Positions 25,385-35,043 are shown, numbered from the stretch's first letter. The stretch is 64,000 bases of DNA from Halogeometricum rufum (GCF_900112175.1 NZ_FOYT01000001.1:868001-932000), one strand, 5' to 3'. Notes: generated by a model from the letters alone, not told the origin. Program-made: numbers and translations.

Positions 25385-26542
25385 ATGGACTCGATCGTCG
25401 ACGAAGCAATAGACGAGGCCGAGGAGACGGGGGATGGGAGGACCGTCGACGGGCTCGAAGACGAACAGGTGCGACGCAGCGGAACGATGACCGACGACGA
25501 ACTGAAGGACGTTCTGCAGGACCTGCAGACGGACATCACCGTGGTCGGCTGCGGCGGTGCGGGCGGGAACACCGTCAACCGCATGCAGGAAGAGGGAATC
25601 AAGGGCGCGAAACTGGTCGCCGCCAACACCGACGTGCAACACCTCGTCGAAATCGAGGCCGACACGAAGATACTGATGGGCGAGCAGAAGACGCAGGGCC
25701 GCGGTGCCGGGTCGCTCCCCCAGGTCGGCGAGGAGGCCGCCCTCGAATCTCAGGAGGAGATTTACGACGCCATCGAGGGTTCCGACATGGTGTTCGTCAC
25801 CGCCGGTCTCGGCGGCGGCACCGGAACTGGGTCGGCCCCCGTGGTCGCCAAGGCCGCCCGCGAGTGCGGTGCGCTCACCATCGCCATCGTGACGACGCCG
25901 TTCACCGCCGAGGGTGAGGTCCGTCGCACGAACGCCGAAGCCGGTCTCGAACGTCTCCGCGACGTGGCCGACACGGTCATCGTCGTCCCCAACGACCGCC
26001 TCCTCGACGCGGTGGGCAAACTCCCCGTTCGGCAGGCGTTCAAGGTGTCCGACGAGGTGCTGATGCGCTCGGTGAAGGGCATCACAGAACTCATCACCAA
26101 GCCCGGTCTCGTCAACCTCGACTTCGCCGACGTGAAGACGGTGATGGAACGCGGCGGCGTCGCCATGATCGGTCTCGGCGAGTCCGACTCCGACTCGAAG
26201 GCGCAGGACTCCGTCAAGAGCGCCCTCCGGTCGCCGCTTCTCGACGTGGACATCTCCGGTGCCAACTCCGCGCTCGTGAACGTCACGGGCGGGTCCGACA
26301 TGAGCATCGAAGAGGCCGAGGGCGTCGTCGAGGAGATTTACGACCGCATCGACCCCGACGCGCGCATCATCTGGGGCACGTCCGTCGACGAGGAACTCGA
26401 CGGCACGATGCGGACGATGATAGTCGTCACCGGCGTCGAGTCACCGCAGATATACGGTCGCAGCGACGGCGGCGAGGAGATGCACAACGCGCCGCAACCG
26501 CAGGCGGCCCAACAGGGACAGGACATCGACTACGTCGACTAA
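25385..26542 (+). CDS. ftsZ1: Cell division GTPase FtsZ1
   Basis: 385 residues. Tubulin-fold GTPase that assembles the mid-cell ring. GTP-binding: [15 protein letters not shown], the tubulin signature [16 protein letters not shown], and the T7-loop segment [11 protein letters not shown] that completes the neighbour's active site. N-terminal 45 residues are an acidic extension found in haloarchaeal FtsZ1; the C-terminal tail ends IDYVD. A second tubulin-superfamily gene, a CetZ, is at 53089. The synteny ftsZ1-secE-spt5 is the standard haloarchaeal order. Confidence 0.97.
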   Translation: MDSIVDEAIDEAEETGDGRTVDGLEDEQVRRSGTMTDDELKDVLQDLQTDITVVGCGGAGGNTVNRMQEEGIKGAKLVAANTDVQHLVEIEADTKILMGEQKTQGRGAGSLPQVGEEAALESQEEIYDAIEGSDMVFVTAGLGGGTGTGSAPVVAKAARECGALTIAIVTTPFTAEGEVRRTNAEAGLERLRDVADTVIVVPNDRLLDAVGKLPVRQAFKVSDEVLMRSVKGITELITKPGLVNLDFADVKTVMERGGVAMIGLGESDSDSKAQDSVKSALRSPLLDVDISGANSALVNVTGGSDMSIEEAEGVVEEIYDRIDPDARIIWGTSVDEELDGTMRTMIVVTGVESPQIYGRSDGGEEMHNAPQPQAAQQGQDIDYVD

Positions 26543-26707
26543 CGGACGCCGCGCCGGCCTCCCGTCTCGTCGCCCGGTCCCCGTCTCCCGGGTTCGTGAC
26601 CGACTCGGATTCTCCCGCGGAGCGACGTCTGTGACGGTTTCTCGTACCGCAGGTCTCCCGATTGCATCAATAGATAGAAAAAGCCCGGCGTACAAGCCAC
26701 GGCTAAC

Positions 26708-26881
26708 ATGGACGTCAAGTACGACCTGAACAGTTACGTGCGGGTGCTGAAACTGGCGAGCACCCCCTCCTGGGAGGAGTTCTCCCAGATCGGTCTCATC
26801 GCCGGCGCCGGCATCTTCCTCGTCGGCTTCATGGGGTTCGTCATCTTCGCACTCATGAGTTTCCTCCCCGGAGGTGTCTAG
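26708..26881 (+). CDS. secE: Protein translocase subunit SecE (Sec61 gamma)
   Basis: 57 residues. A short amphipathic helix ([21 protein letters not shown]) is followed by one transmembrane helix ([23 protein letters not shown]), the minimal SecE. It clamps SecY in the translocon. The spt5 gene begins 1 bp after its stop. A TATA-like TAGATAGAAAAAG lies at about 26671-26683. Confidence 0.95.
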   Translation: MDVKYDLNSYVRVLKLASTPSWEEFSQIGLIAGAGIFLVGFMGFVIFALMSFLPGGV

Positions 26882-26882
26882 G

Positions 26883-27329
26883 GTGCCCATCTTCGCCGTC
26901 AAGACGACCGCGCGACAGGAGCAGACTGTCGCCGACATGATAGCCACCCGTGAGGAACCGGAGATACACGCCGTCCTCGCCCCCGACTCGCTGACGAGTT
27001 ACGTGATGGTCGAGGCGGACAACAACGCGGTCATCAACCGCGTCCTCGAAGAGATTCCGCACGCCCGCGGACTCGTCGGCGACGGGCAGGCCACCTCCAG
27101 CATGGCCGAAGTCGAGCACTTCCTCTCGCCGACGCCGGACGTGGAGGGCATCGCGGAGGGCGACATCGTCGAACTCGTCGCCGGCCCGTTCAAGGGCGAG
27201 AAGGCGCGCGTCCAGCGCATCGACGAGACGAAAGACCAGGTCACCGTCGAACTGTACGAGGCGACGGTCCCGATTCCGGTCACCGTCCGCGGCGACCAGA
27301 TTCGCGTGCTGGATAGCGAGGAGCGCTGA
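26883..27329 (+). CDS. spt5: Transcription elongation factor Spt5 (NusG-like)
   Basis: 148 residues. NGN domain ([46 protein letters not shown]) and KOW domain ([27 protein letters not shown]). With Spt4 it clamps RNA polymerase on DNA. Start set at the GTG at 26883 (MPIFAVKTT), which matches the family's usual N-terminus; a GTG at 26874 would overlap secE. The pair is translated from one mRNA. Confidence 0.96.
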   Translation: MPIFAVKTTARQEQTVADMIATREEPEIHAVLAPDSLTSYVMVEADNNAVINRVLEEIPHARGLVGDGQATSSMAEVEHFLSPTPDVEGIAEGDIVELVAGPFKGEKARVQRIDETKDQVTVELYEATVPIPVTVRGDQIRVLDSEER

Positions 27330-27332
27330 GAG

Positions 27333-27350
27333 CGCACCTCGGGCGGTGCG
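27333..27350 (+). terminator. Possible hairpin terminator after spt5
   Basis: CGCACC and GGTGCG flank a six-base loop just after the spt5 stop. No clear T-run follows, so termination here is weakly supported. Confidence 0.3.
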
Positions 27351-27446
27351 AGCGGCGTCCCCGCGCGTTTCCAACGCCGACCGTTTCTGCGGGTGACTCC
27401 CCGTCTCGTTCTCGACCCTCACCACGAGCGTCGCCGCCGGCGACGG

Positions 27447-27749
27447 CTACAGTGCGCCGCGCTCTTTCAGCGTCTCCACGACCGACTGCAGGTCGGCCTC
27501 CGACTCCACCTCGCGCTTGACACGCTCCCGTTCGCGCACGTCGGAGGAGTTGGCGTCGTACGCGCGGACGAACTCGGCGCGGGAGTGTTCCTCGAACGCG
27601 TGGCGGATGGCGAAGTAGCCTTCGGGGACGATGGTGCCGCACACCTTGCACTCGTGACGCTCGTGTTCGACCGTCTGGTGGATGATGGCGTCCTCCACCT
27701 CCTCGAACCGCCCGTCACACTCGGCGACGCCGCACTTCCACAGGGACAT
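27447..27749 (-). CDS. Zinc-finger protein (DUF7565-like)
   Basis: 100 residues. Cysteines and histidines are arranged as two finger-like units: CGVAEC with HQTVEHERHEC and CKVCG followed by HAFEEH. The C-terminal half is a charged helix (DVRERERVKREVESEADLQSVVETLKER). The layout suggests a tandem C2H2-like domain for nucleic acid or protein binding; I recall a haloarchaeal family DUF7565 of this type. It is convergent with spt5. Confidence 0.75.
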   Translation of the reverse strand: MSLWKCGVAECDGRFEEVEDAIIHQTVEHERHECKVCGTIVPEGYFAIRHAFEEHSRAEFVRAYDANSSDVRERERVKREVESEADLQSVVETLKERGAL

Positions 27750-27874
27750 ACTGGCGGAGACGGATACCGGGGACTAAACCGTTCCGCAGGCCGGCCGGAC
27801 GCCCCGTCGGCCGACTGTCACGTGCCGCCGCCGGGACCGACGGACGCCACCCGCCAATCGGTCGGAAGATAGTA

Positions 27875-28687
27875 ATGACTAACCACGACGGCACCGCATC
27901 GGGAGACGTGACCGCTACGTCCGCGTCTCCCCCTGCGTCCACGCGCGTCGATATGCACGTGAAGATTCTGGACGAGCGCGTCGCGTCCCGGGCGAAAGCC
28001 CGCGGCATCGACGTGCTGGTGTACGCTCCGCACTTCGAACGCCTGCCCGACATCCGGGAGACGGCCGCGAAGTTCACCGACGACGAGTTGCTGGTGGTTC
28101 CGGCGCGGGAGGTGTTCACCGGGACGTGGCGGCAGCGTCGGCACCTCCTCGCCCTCGGCCTCTCCTCGCCCGTGCCGGACTTCATCACGATGGAAGCCGC
28201 GTTCGCCACCTTCGCGCGGCAGGAGGCGGCGGTCCTCGTCCCTCACCCCGGCTTCCTCAACGTGAGCCTCGGCCGCGAGGAGGTCCGCGCGCACGCCGAC
28301 GAGATACACGCCATCGAGACGTACAACGGGAAGCTGTTCTCCGGGCAGAACCGACTGGGGCGGGAGTTGTCCGCGGCGTTCGGCATCCCCGGCTTCGCCT
28401 CCTCGTACGCCCACCTCAGCGGTAGCGTCGGCGAGGCGTGGACGGAGTTCGACCGGGCCATCGAATCGACCGAGGACCTCGTGACGGCCCTTCGCGAGGG
28501 CGCTCCTCGACGCGTCATGTACCGCTCGGGCGTCGGCCACGGCCTGCGCACCGCCCTCGAGTTCGCGCACCTCGGGTTCGAGAACTCGTGGGGGAAGATA
28601 GACCGACTGTTCCTCTCGGGGATGGAGCCGACCCACCCCGGTCACATCGCCTACGACGGCGACTTCGACGACGTGCGGGAGTACTGA
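27875..28687 (+). CDS. PHP-domain protein with altered metal site
   Basis: 270 residues. PHP-fold elements: STRVDMHVKILDE (about 22-34), IDVLVYAPHFERLPDI, VVPAREVFTG, VLVPHPGFLN, AIETYNGKLFSGQNRL and SSYAHLSGSVGEAWTEF. The usual metal-binding HxH reads HVK here, and the usual SDAH reads SYAH, so at least two metal ligands are changed. A phosphoesterase role is possible but activity may be lost or altered. N-terminal 22 residues are a polar extension. Confidence 0.8.
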   Translation: MTNHDGTASGDVTATSASPPASTRVDMHVKILDERVASRAKARGIDVLVYAPHFERLPDIRETAAKFTDDELLVVPAREVFTGTWRQRRHLLALGLSSPVPDFITMEAAFATFARQEAAVLVPHPGFLNVSLGREEVRAHADEIHAIETYNGKLFSGQNRLGRELSAAFGIPGFASSYAHLSGSVGEAWTEFDRAIESTEDLVTALREGAPRRVMYRSGVGHGLRTALEFAHLGFENSWGKIDRLFLSGMEPTHPGHIAYDGDFDDVREY

Positions 28688-28708
28688 CCGCGACGCCGGC
28701 GGGGCGGG

Positions 28709-28984
28709 CTACCGTCGAGCGACGACGAGGTAGAGGACGAGGACGATGCCGGCACCGACGAGGTTGCCGACGAGGCCGGCGAGGAACGTCGCCGCCGTCC
28801 ACGCGAGGCGGTTCGGAACACGGTTTCGCTTGGCGTCGTAGTAGACGAACAGCGCCGGCGCGATACCGACGAGGACCAGAATCAGGAACAGGACGAGCAG
28901 TTCCGGACCGCCCGGGAGACCCGGGAACAGCGGTATCGACCGGAACGCGGCGACCGACTGGAGGGACTGTAGAACGACCGACAT
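28709..28984 (-). CDS. Small two-helix membrane protein
   Basis: 91 residues. Two hydrophobic segments (LLVLFLILVLVGIAPALFVYY and WTAATFLAGLVGNLVGAGIVLVLYLVVA) flank a basic loop YDAKRNRVPNRL. Start chosen at the ATG at 28984; a GTG at 28999 would add five residues. It lies upstream of the YdjM-like gene's 3' end on the same strand. No function recognised. Confidence 0.65.
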   Translation of the reverse strand: MSVVLQSLQSVAAFRSIPLFPGLPGGPELLVLFLILVLVGIAPALFVYYDAKRNRVPNRLAWTAATFLAGLVGNLVGAGIVLVLYLVVARR

Positions 28985-29038
28985 ACTCGCGCCGTTCACG
29001 AGCGTCGTGTTAATGGGTGGCGATACGGAACCGTCGCC

Positions 29039-29572
29039 TCAGAACAGGCCGAGGAGCGCGGCGGCCTCCGCGAACGACGTGTCGAGGGCGAACACGTAGT
29101 AGTGGACGGCGGCGAGGACGGCGAGTTCGACGGCGGTGACGACGAACGTGACCGGGTTGGCCCACTTGCTGGAGGTGGCGACGCCCGTCGGCAGGTCGTA
29201 CTCCTGCGAGGAGAGCGGGTAGAACAGCGCGATGCCGCGCTTGGACCCCACCACGTCGAGGACGTAGTGCGTCGCCACGCCCACCCAGACGAACTGCAGG
29301 TTGCCGAAGACGTACGGGAAGGCGACGAAGACGGCGAGGACGGGGAGGTTGTGTAGCGTCTTGCGGTGCTTGCCGAACGCGGTGTCCACGTCGGGGAACA
29401 GTGCACCGAGGATGACCGGGAGCGACAGTTCGGCGACTCTCGTGCCCGCTTCGAGGGCGAGGGCCGCGGGCGTCTCCTCGACGAGGGGTCCCGACGTCGG
29501 GTCGACGGCGAGGATGACGCCCAGTCCGACGGCCAACAGCGCGCCGTTCGTCACGTGCCCTTCTTTGTTCAT
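29039..29572 (-). CDS. YdjM-type membrane-bound metal-dependent hydrolase-like protein
   Basis: 177 residues, about four to five hydrophobic segments. Family motifs: NKEGHVTNG at the N-terminus, GALFPDVDTAFGKHRKTLHN, and HYVLDVVGSKRGIALFYPLS. His and Asp residues are placed for metal binding at the membrane face. LexA-regulated YdjM of E. coli is the namesake; archaeal role unknown. ATG 29572 (MNKEGH) preferred over an upstream start that adds 14 unconserved residues. Confidence 0.82.
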   Translation of the reverse strand: MNKEGHVTNGALLAVGLGVILAVDPTSGPLVEETPAALALEAGTRVAELSLPVILGALFPDVDTAFGKHRKTLHNLPVLAVFVAFPYVFGNLQFVWVGVATHYVLDVVGSKRGIALFYPLSSQEYDLPTGVATSSKWANPVTFVVTAVELAVLAAVHYYVFALDTSFAEAAALLGLF

Positions 29573-29636
29573 GAAGCGACTGTCTGCGCGCCGAGAACAC
29601 AAGCGTTGTGCCACGGCCGGAATCGTCTGCCGTCCG

Positions 29637-30158
29637 TCAGACGCCCCGCGATTCGACGGCGGTCAGCACCGTCTCCAGCGCTCGGCGGGCTATCTGCTCC
29701 TTTATCGCCGTTCTGTCGCCGTCGAACTCGTGTCGGTCGACCGTCGTGTACGACGCGCCCGTCCCCCAGTCGCCGCGGTGCGCCAGTCCGACGAACACCG
29801 TCCCGACCGGTTTCTCCTCGGTGCCGCCCTCGGGGCCGGCGATGCCCGTCGTCGCCACCGCCCAGTCCGTGCCGGCGGTGTCGCGGACGCCGGCGGCCAT
29901 CTGTCGGGCGACGGGTTCGGAGACGGCGCCGTGTTCGTCCAGCGACTCCCGTGAGACGGCCAACGCGCGCAGTTTCGCGTCGTACGAGTAGGTGACGACG
30001 GAGCGGTCGAAGTAGTCCGACGACCCCGGCACGTCGGTGAGCAGCGACCCGACGAGTCCGCCCGTGCACGACTCGGCGACGGCCAGCGTCTCCCCCGCCT
30101 CGCGGAGGGCGTCGCCGACGCGGACTTCGACCGGCGGGTCCGTTGCGAACTCTCGCAT
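29637..30158 (-). CDS. CinA C-terminal domain protein (nicotinamide mononucleotide deamidase-type)
   Basis: 173 residues. AESCTGGLVGSLLTDVPGSS and TTGIAGPEGGTEEKPVGTVFVGL are the CinA/PncC signatures. PncC-type enzymes hydrolyse NMN amide to recycle NAD breakdown products. Stand-alone domain, with no molybdopterin-like N-terminal half. ATG 30158 is preferred because the upstream extension is basic and unconserved. It is divergent from the aminotransferase gene at 30267. Confidence 0.88.
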   Translation of the reverse strand: MREFATDPPVEVRVGDALREAGETLAVAESCTGGLVGSLLTDVPGSSDYFDRSVVTYSYDAKLRALAVSRESLDEHGAVSEPVARQMAAGVRDTAGTDWAVATTGIAGPEGGTEEKPVGTVFVGLAHRGDWGTGASYTTVDRHEFDGDRTAIKEQIARRALETVLTAVESRGV

Positions 30159-30266
30159 ACGTGCGTCGAGGGGCGGCGTCGACAAAAAGGCCCTCCGCCG
30201 GCGGCCGCGCGCCGACCTGCCGATGGCGAAAGAGCCACGACCCTCCACTCCGAGCACTCGGACGAG

Positions 30267-31376
30267 ATGGGCGACGACGCTTACGACGAACCGCTGTTCT
30301 TTCAGGTGATGCAGTACGCCGCGCGGGCCGACAGAGACGTCGTGGGCATGGTCTCTGGCGACCCCGACTGGGAACCGCCGCAGGCGCTCCGAGACGGCCT
30401 TCGGGAGTACGCCGACGCCGACTCCGACCAGTTCCAGTACCCGCCGAGCGAGGGCCTCCGCGAACTCCGAGCGGAGATAGCGGAGCGACGGAACGTCGAC
30501 CCCGCGCGCGTCGTCGTGACGAACGGCGCGGGCGAGGCGAACTACCTCACGATGGCGCGCGCGATGGAGCGCGGGTCGGGGTCGGAGTTCCTCCTCACCG
30601 ACCCGGTGTACCCGTACTACCCGGGGAAGGCGACGATGCTCGGCGGCGAGGCGACGAAAGTGCCGGTGCTGGAGAGCGGCGACCCGGACGTGGCGGCGAT
30701 GCGCGAGGCGGCCTCGCCGGAGACGGCGGCCATCCTCGTCAACACGCCGAACAACCCGACCGGCGCGGTGTACGACCGCGAGACGGTCGAGGCGCTACAC
30801 GACGTCGCCGCCGAGAACGACGCCCTCCTCCTCGTCGACGAGGTGTACGACCACTTCGACTTCTCCGGCGACTTCGAGAGCGCCCTCACCCTCGACTCCG
30901 ACCGGGTGCTCGTCACCTCGGGCTACTCGAAGTCGATGGCGATAACGGGCTTCCGCGTCGGCTACGCCGTCTTCCCCGAGGAACTCGTCCCCGAGGCGAA
31001 GACGCGGCACATGCTGGTGAACGTCGCAACGAACCGCCCCGGGCAGGTGGCCGTCCTCCGCGCACTCCGGGAGACGTCCCCGGACTACTACGAGGGGACC
31101 CGCGACATGCTCCGGGAGCGAATCGGCTCGTTCACCGACGCCCTCGACGCGGCGGGGGCCGCCTACACGAGTCCGCGGGGGGCGTTCTACGTGCTGGCGC
31201 GCTTCGAGGACTTCCCCGGGACGCTGTCGAACGTCGAGACGCTGATAGACGAGGCGGGCGTCGCGGGGATGCCCGGCGAGGCGTTCGGCGACGCGTACGC
31301 GGACTGGATTCGGTTCGCCCTCGTGACGCCGCGGGCGGACGAGGCGGCGTCGCGTCTCGCCGACTACTTCGCCTGA
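30267..31376 (+). CDS. PLP-dependent class I/II aminotransferase
   Basis: 369 residues. PLP-binding motifs: NGAGEANYLTMARA, NTPNNPTG, LLLVDEVYDHF, SGYSKSMAITGFRVGY (Schiff-base Lys) and a C-terminal Arg in DWIRFALV that binds substrate carboxylate. Aspartate, tyrosine or branched-chain substrates are all possible. No biosynthetic cluster surrounds it. Get3/ArsA follows 65 bp downstream. Confidence 0.9.
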   Translation: MGDDAYDEPLFFQVMQYAARADRDVVGMVSGDPDWEPPQALRDGLREYADADSDQFQYPPSEGLRELRAEIAERRNVDPARVVVTNGAGEANYLTMARAMERGSGSEFLLTDPVYPYYPGKATMLGGEATKVPVLESGDPDVAAMREAASPETAAILVNTPNNPTGAVYDRETVEALHDVAAENDALLLVDEVYDHFDFSGDFESALTLDSDRVLVTSGYSKSMAITGFRVGYAVFPEELVPEAKTRHMLVNVATNRPGQVAVLRALRETSPDYYEGTRDMLRERIGSFTDALDAAGAAYTSPRGAFYVLARFEDFPGTLSNVETLIDEAGVAGMPGEAFGDAYADWIRFALVTPRADEAASRLADYFA

Positions 31377-31441
31377 GAGACTGCCGACAGGTCGCTCCGC
31401 GGACCGACGAGTACACAAGTCCCCACCGCGTGCGTCCCGCT

Positions 31442-32689
31442 ATGACGAACATCGACGTCGAACCCGTAGACCACGTCGAAGGCGAAGGCGACGGCTCCGA
31501 CGGCGACGACGCGGCGGCCGACGACACGGAACTCTCGGTGGACGTGGAGACGCGGACGACCGACGAGACGGACCTGCCGGAGTACGTCGACGCCCCCGAG
31601 TACGTCCTCTACGGCGGGAAGGGCGGCGTCGGTAAGACGACGATGGCGGCGGCGACGGCGCTCTCCTCGGCCGCCGCCGGGACGGCCACGCTCGTCGTCT
31701 CGACGGACCCGGCGCACTCCCTCTCGGACACGCTCGGGACGCCGGTGCCCGCCGAACCCGCGCAGATACGCGACGACATGCCCCTGTACGCCGCCGAAAT
31801 CGACCCCGACGAGGTTATCGAGGGCCCGTTCGCCACCGAGGAGGGCGCGGGCGGGTTCGACGCCGCCGACCTGGACGCGGACGACAACCCCTTCGAGGAC
31901 GACGGCGACGACGCCGCGAACGACGGCCCGTTCGGCGGGCCGGGCGGACAGGCCGGCGACGCCGGCGCTGGGAACCCCTTCGGGATGGACATGGGCGGGA
32001 TGGAGGACGTCCTCGGCGACATGATGGGGCCGGGGTCGATGCCCGGCGCGGACGAGGCGGCGGCGATGCAGCAGTTGGTGGCGTACCTCGACGACCCGCG
32101 GTTCGACCGCGTCGTCGTGGACACCGCGCCGACGGGCCACACGCTCCGCCTGTTGGAGTTGCCCGAACTGATGGACTCGATGCTCGGCCGCATCGCCCGC
32201 ATGCGCCAGAAGTTCTCCGGGATGATGGACAACCTCAAGGGGATGTTCGGCGCGGGGGGCCCCCAGCAGGCGGGGATGGCGGACTTGGACGAGTTGCGCG
32301 AGCGAATCGAACGCCTGCGCGCGGTCCTCCGCGACCCGGAGCGGACCGACTTCCGCGTCGTGATGATACCCGAGGAGATGAGCGTCGTCGAGTCGAAACG
32401 CCTCGTCGACCGACTCGACGACTACGACATCCCGGTGCAGACGCTCGTCGTCAACCGCGTCATGGAGAACCTCGCGGACGTGACGACGACGCCCGTCGAC
32501 TCGGAGTGGGTCGTCTCGCCGAACCTCGAGGAGTGCGAGTTCTGTCAGCGGCGGTGGAGAGTCCAGCAGAACGCCCTCCAGCGTGCGACCGACCTGTTCC
32601 GCGGGCGGAACGTCAAGCGCGTGCCCCTCCTCGCCGACGAGGTGAGCGGCGAGGCGGCCCTGCGCGTCGTCGCCGCCTGTCTGGCGTAG
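31442..32689 (+). CDS. Get3/ArsA-family ATPase
   Basis: 415 residues. Signature P-loop GGKGGVGKTTMAAATAL (near 58-74), switch I STDPAHSLSDTLG, switch II DTAPTGHTLRLLELPELMD, and a CEFCQRRW zinc-type CxxC near residue 363. It lacks a second ATPase half, as in Get3/TRC40, which targets tail-anchored proteins, and single-domain ArsA. N-terminal 50 residues are an acidic extension. Residues 135-200 hold a Gly/Met/Asp-rich insertion (GGPGGQAGDAGAG, GMDMGGMEDVLGDMMG) in the client-binding region. No arsenic-resistance genes are nearby, which favours a Get3-like role. Confidence 0.88.
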   Translation: MTNIDVEPVDHVEGEGDGSDGDDAAADDTELSVDVETRTTDETDLPEYVDAPEYVLYGGKGGVGKTTMAAATALSSAAAGTATLVVSTDPAHSLSDTLGTPVPAEPAQIRDDMPLYAAEIDPDEVIEGPFATEEGAGGFDAADLDADDNPFEDDGDDAANDGPFGGPGGQAGDAGAGNPFGMDMGGMEDVLGDMMGPGSMPGADEAAAMQQLVAYLDDPRFDRVVVDTAPTGHTLRLLELPELMDSMLGRIARMRQKFSGMMDNLKGMFGAGGPQQAGMADLDELRERIERLRAVLRDPERTDFRVVMIPEEMSVVESKRLVDRLDDYDIPVQTLVVNRVMENLADVTTTPVDSEWVVSPNLEECEFCQRRWRVQQNALQRATDLFRGRNVKRVPLLADEVSGEAALRVVAACLA

Positions 32690-32766
32690 GTCCGATCTGG
32701 AGTCCCTCCTATCAGCGGTGATATTCGGTACCAAGCTTTATCAACGTACTCGGTGACGGAGAGTCG

Positions 32767-32787
32767 AAAGTGGGGGATTACCACTTT
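32767..32787 (+). promoter_or_regulatory. Inverted repeat in the leader of the transducer gene
   Basis: AAAGTGG and CCACTTT flank a 7-base spacer, 20 bp before the ATG at 32807. A TATA-like AGCTTTATCAA lies at 32734-32744, placing the expected transcription start near 32762, so the repeat would be at the 5' end of the mRNA. It could be an operator or a leader hairpin. Confidence 0.5.
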
Positions 32788-32806
32788 TTCGACGACAGGT
32801 GCAAAC

Positions 32807-34189
32807 ATGCTACGACGTATTCAGAGGCTCTTTCGGGGCGCGAGACGCGACCCGTCAGAGATGGGAAACGACGCACAGAGGGGGACAGCGAGGGGAAAAA
32901 CGAAGGGTGACCTGCGGAACGACGGCGGTGCCGTAACGGCGCAACCGACAGACGGCGCCGACGACCGGGCCGACGTAGAATTGCTCGTCGAGTACCAGTC
33001 CGCCGTCCTCGACAGTCTCGGGCGGGACGCTGAACGCCTCGCGAAGGGGGACCTGACCGTGACGTTCGACCTCCCCGACCCGCCGACGGACTCGGGCGCT
33101 CTGACGGACGCGCAGGCCGACTTCGACCGTTTCGCGGGCGACCTACGGACGGCGACAGAGAACGTCCGCGCCGTCGTCGACGACGCCACCGCGGTGTCCG
33201 AGGGCGTCGCCGTCGCGGGCGAACGGGTCGGGTCGACGACGGAGGAGGTGACGAACTCCATCGAGGAGATAGAGTCCTCGACGACGGAACTCGCGACGGG
33301 GGTGGACGGACTCGCGGACCAGTCCGAGGAGGTGACCGAGACGGTGGCCGACCTCTCGGCCTCCATCGAGGAGATAACGGCCTCGACGGAGACGATTCGA
33401 CGGCAGTCCGACGAGACGACCAGCATCGCCGCCGAGGGGGAAGCGGAGGTCGACCGGGCGCTCACGCGAATCCGGACGGCGACGGAGTCGTCGGCCTCGG
33501 CGGCCGACGAGATGGACCAACTGGAGACGCGCATCGCCCGCGTCGAGGAGATACTCGACGTCATCGCCGGCATCGCCGACCAGACGAACCTGCTCGCACT
33601 CAACGCGAACATCGAGGCGGCGCGGGCGGGCGACGCCGGCGAGGGGTTCGCCGTCGTCGCGAACGAGGTCAAGACGCTGGCGACCGACTCGCAGGCGTCG
33701 GCGGACGAGATAACGAGCATCATCGAGGACCTCCGCGACCAGACCAACAGGGTCACCGACCGCATCCGGCAGGCGAACGACGAGATACGCGACGGGACGA
33801 CGGCAGTCGCCGACGCGGCGACGACGCTGGACACGGTCCGCGAGACGGTCGACGCCACCGACGACGGCCTCGAAGAGATAGCCGAGGCGGTGTCGCGACA
33901 GGCCGACAACGCGCAGGCGGTGAGCACGCTGGTCGACGACGTCTCGACCACCGCGAACCAGATGAGCGCCTCGCTCCAGCAGGTGGCCGCCGGGGTGGAC
34001 GAACAGACGACGGCGATGGACGCCGTCGCACAGGTCGCGGTGGGCCTCGGCGACGACGGCGAACTGCTCCACGAACTGGTCGACGCGTTCAAAGTCGACG
34101 ACGACGAGTCGGCCGCCCTCGACGAGGTGGACCTCGACGCGGCGGAGACGAACATCGAGGCGGAGTCGGAACTACTCGAAGAGGTCTAG
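32807..34189 (+). CDS. Cytoplasmic methyl-accepting chemotaxis transducer without sensor domain
   Basis: 460 residues, no transmembrane helix. After about 75 polar residues, a HAMP-like segment ([17 protein letters not shown]) leads into a long coiled coil with Gln/Glu methylation-type sites ([28 protein letters not shown]). The signalling tip is [30 protein letters not shown], where CheA and CheW dock. No PAS, GAF, globin or periplasmic domain is seen. It probably reads a cytosolic or energy signal directly, or through a partner. ATG 32807 preferred over 32753. Confidence 0.9.
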   Translation: MLRRIQRLFRGARRDPSEMGNDAQRGTARGKTKGDLRNDGGAVTAQPTDGADDRADVELLVEYQSAVLDSLGRDAERLAKGDLTVTFDLPDPPTDSGALTDAQADFDRFAGDLRTATENVRAVVDDATAVSEGVAVAGERVGSTTEEVTNSIEEIESSTTELATGVDGLADQSEEVTETVADLSASIEEITASTETIRRQSDETTSIAAEGEAEVDRALTRIRTATESSASAADEMDQLETRIARVEEILDVIAGIADQTNLLALNANIEAARAGDAGEGFAVVANEVKTLATDSQASADEITSIIEDLRDQTNRVTDRIRQANDEIRDGTTAVADAATTLDTVRETVDATDDGLEEIAEAVSRQADNAQAVSTLVDDVSTTANQMSASLQQVAAGVDEQTTAMDAVAQVAVGLGDDGELLHELVDAFKVDDDESAALDEVDLDAAETNIEAESELLEEV

Positions 34190-34194
34190 CGCTC

Positions 34195-35043
34195 TCACGC
34201 GAGTTTTCTGAGGTAGCTGTACGCCGTGTCGAGCCACGAACGCGGGAGGAAGCGCGCAAGCGCGGCGACGCGCGCGGGCGTGCCGGGGTAGTAGCGAGCG
34301 CGGGGTTTCGTCGAGGACGCGGCGTCGACGATGTCCTCCGCGACCCGTTCGGGGGGGATGGCCGCCGGCCCGCCGCCGCCGAGCAGTTGCGTGTCCGAGA
34401 GCAGTTCGTAGAACGACTCGTACGCGCCCGAGCGCTCGATACCGGGAATCTCCTCGCCGCCGTCCACCTCCGTCTCGACGCGGTCCGTGAAGTTCGTGGC
34501 GACAGGCCCCGGTTGGACGAGGACGGCGTCCACGTCGTACTCCGCCACCTCGTTCCGGAGCGCGTCGGTCATCGCGCCGAGCGCCGACTTCGACCCGGCG
34601 TAGACGCCGCCGCCGGGGAAGGAGATGTCGCCGGCGACGCTGGAGACGTTCACGACGGTGCCCTCGCCCTGCCGGCGCATGTGGGGCAGGGCGGCGCGAA
34701 TCAGGCGATGCGGGCCGTAGACGTTCACGTCGAACTGTCGGTGGACTTGTTCGGTCGGCACGTCTTCCAGCGGGCCGAACTGGCCGTAGCCCGCGTTGTT
34801 GACGACGCAGGTGAGATGTCCCTCCTCCTCGACGATTCGGTCGACGACGCGTTCGACGTCGTCGTCGTCGGTCACGTCGAGCGTCGCCAACTCACAGCCC
34901 TTCTCGCCCAGCGTCTCGATGTCTGCCGGGTTGCGGGCCGTCGCGTAGACGCGCCAGTCCTCCTCGAGGAACGACAGCGCGGTGGCGCGACCGATGCCGG
35001 ACGAACAGCCGGTGATGAGGACCGTCTTCGGATGCACGTTCAC
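34195..35043 (-). CDS. Short-chain dehydrogenase/reductase
   Basis: 282 residues. Classical SDR: TGCSSGIGRA (cofactor), NNAGYGQ, catalytic VNVSSVAG (Ser) and YAGSKSAL (Tyr-x3-Lys). ATARNP after the second strand suits NADP(H) or NAD(H). The C-terminal 60 residues extend the fold. The substrate is unknown. Convergent with the transducer gene, 5 bp between stops. Confidence 0.9.
   Translation of the reverse strand: MNVHPKTVLITGCSSGIGRATALSFLEEDWRVYATARNPADIETLGEKGCELATLDVTDDDDVERVVDRIVEEEGHLTCVVNNAGYGQFGPLEDVPTEQVHRQFDVNVYGPHRLIRAALPHMRRQGEGTVVNVSSVAGDISFPGGGVYAGSKSALGAMTDALRNEVAEYDVDAVLVQPGPVATNFTDRVETEVDGGEEIPGIERSGAYESFYELLSDTQLLGGGGPAAIPPERVAEDIVDAASSTKPRARYYPGTPARVAALARFLPRSWLDTAYSYLRKLA

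Noticed and set aside
30143-31441. N-terminal extension of the Get3/ArsA protein to 848 residues
   Set aside because: The extension is out of frame with the true aminotransferase gene beneath it and is Arg-rich nonsense; the acidic ATG start at 31442 is typical.
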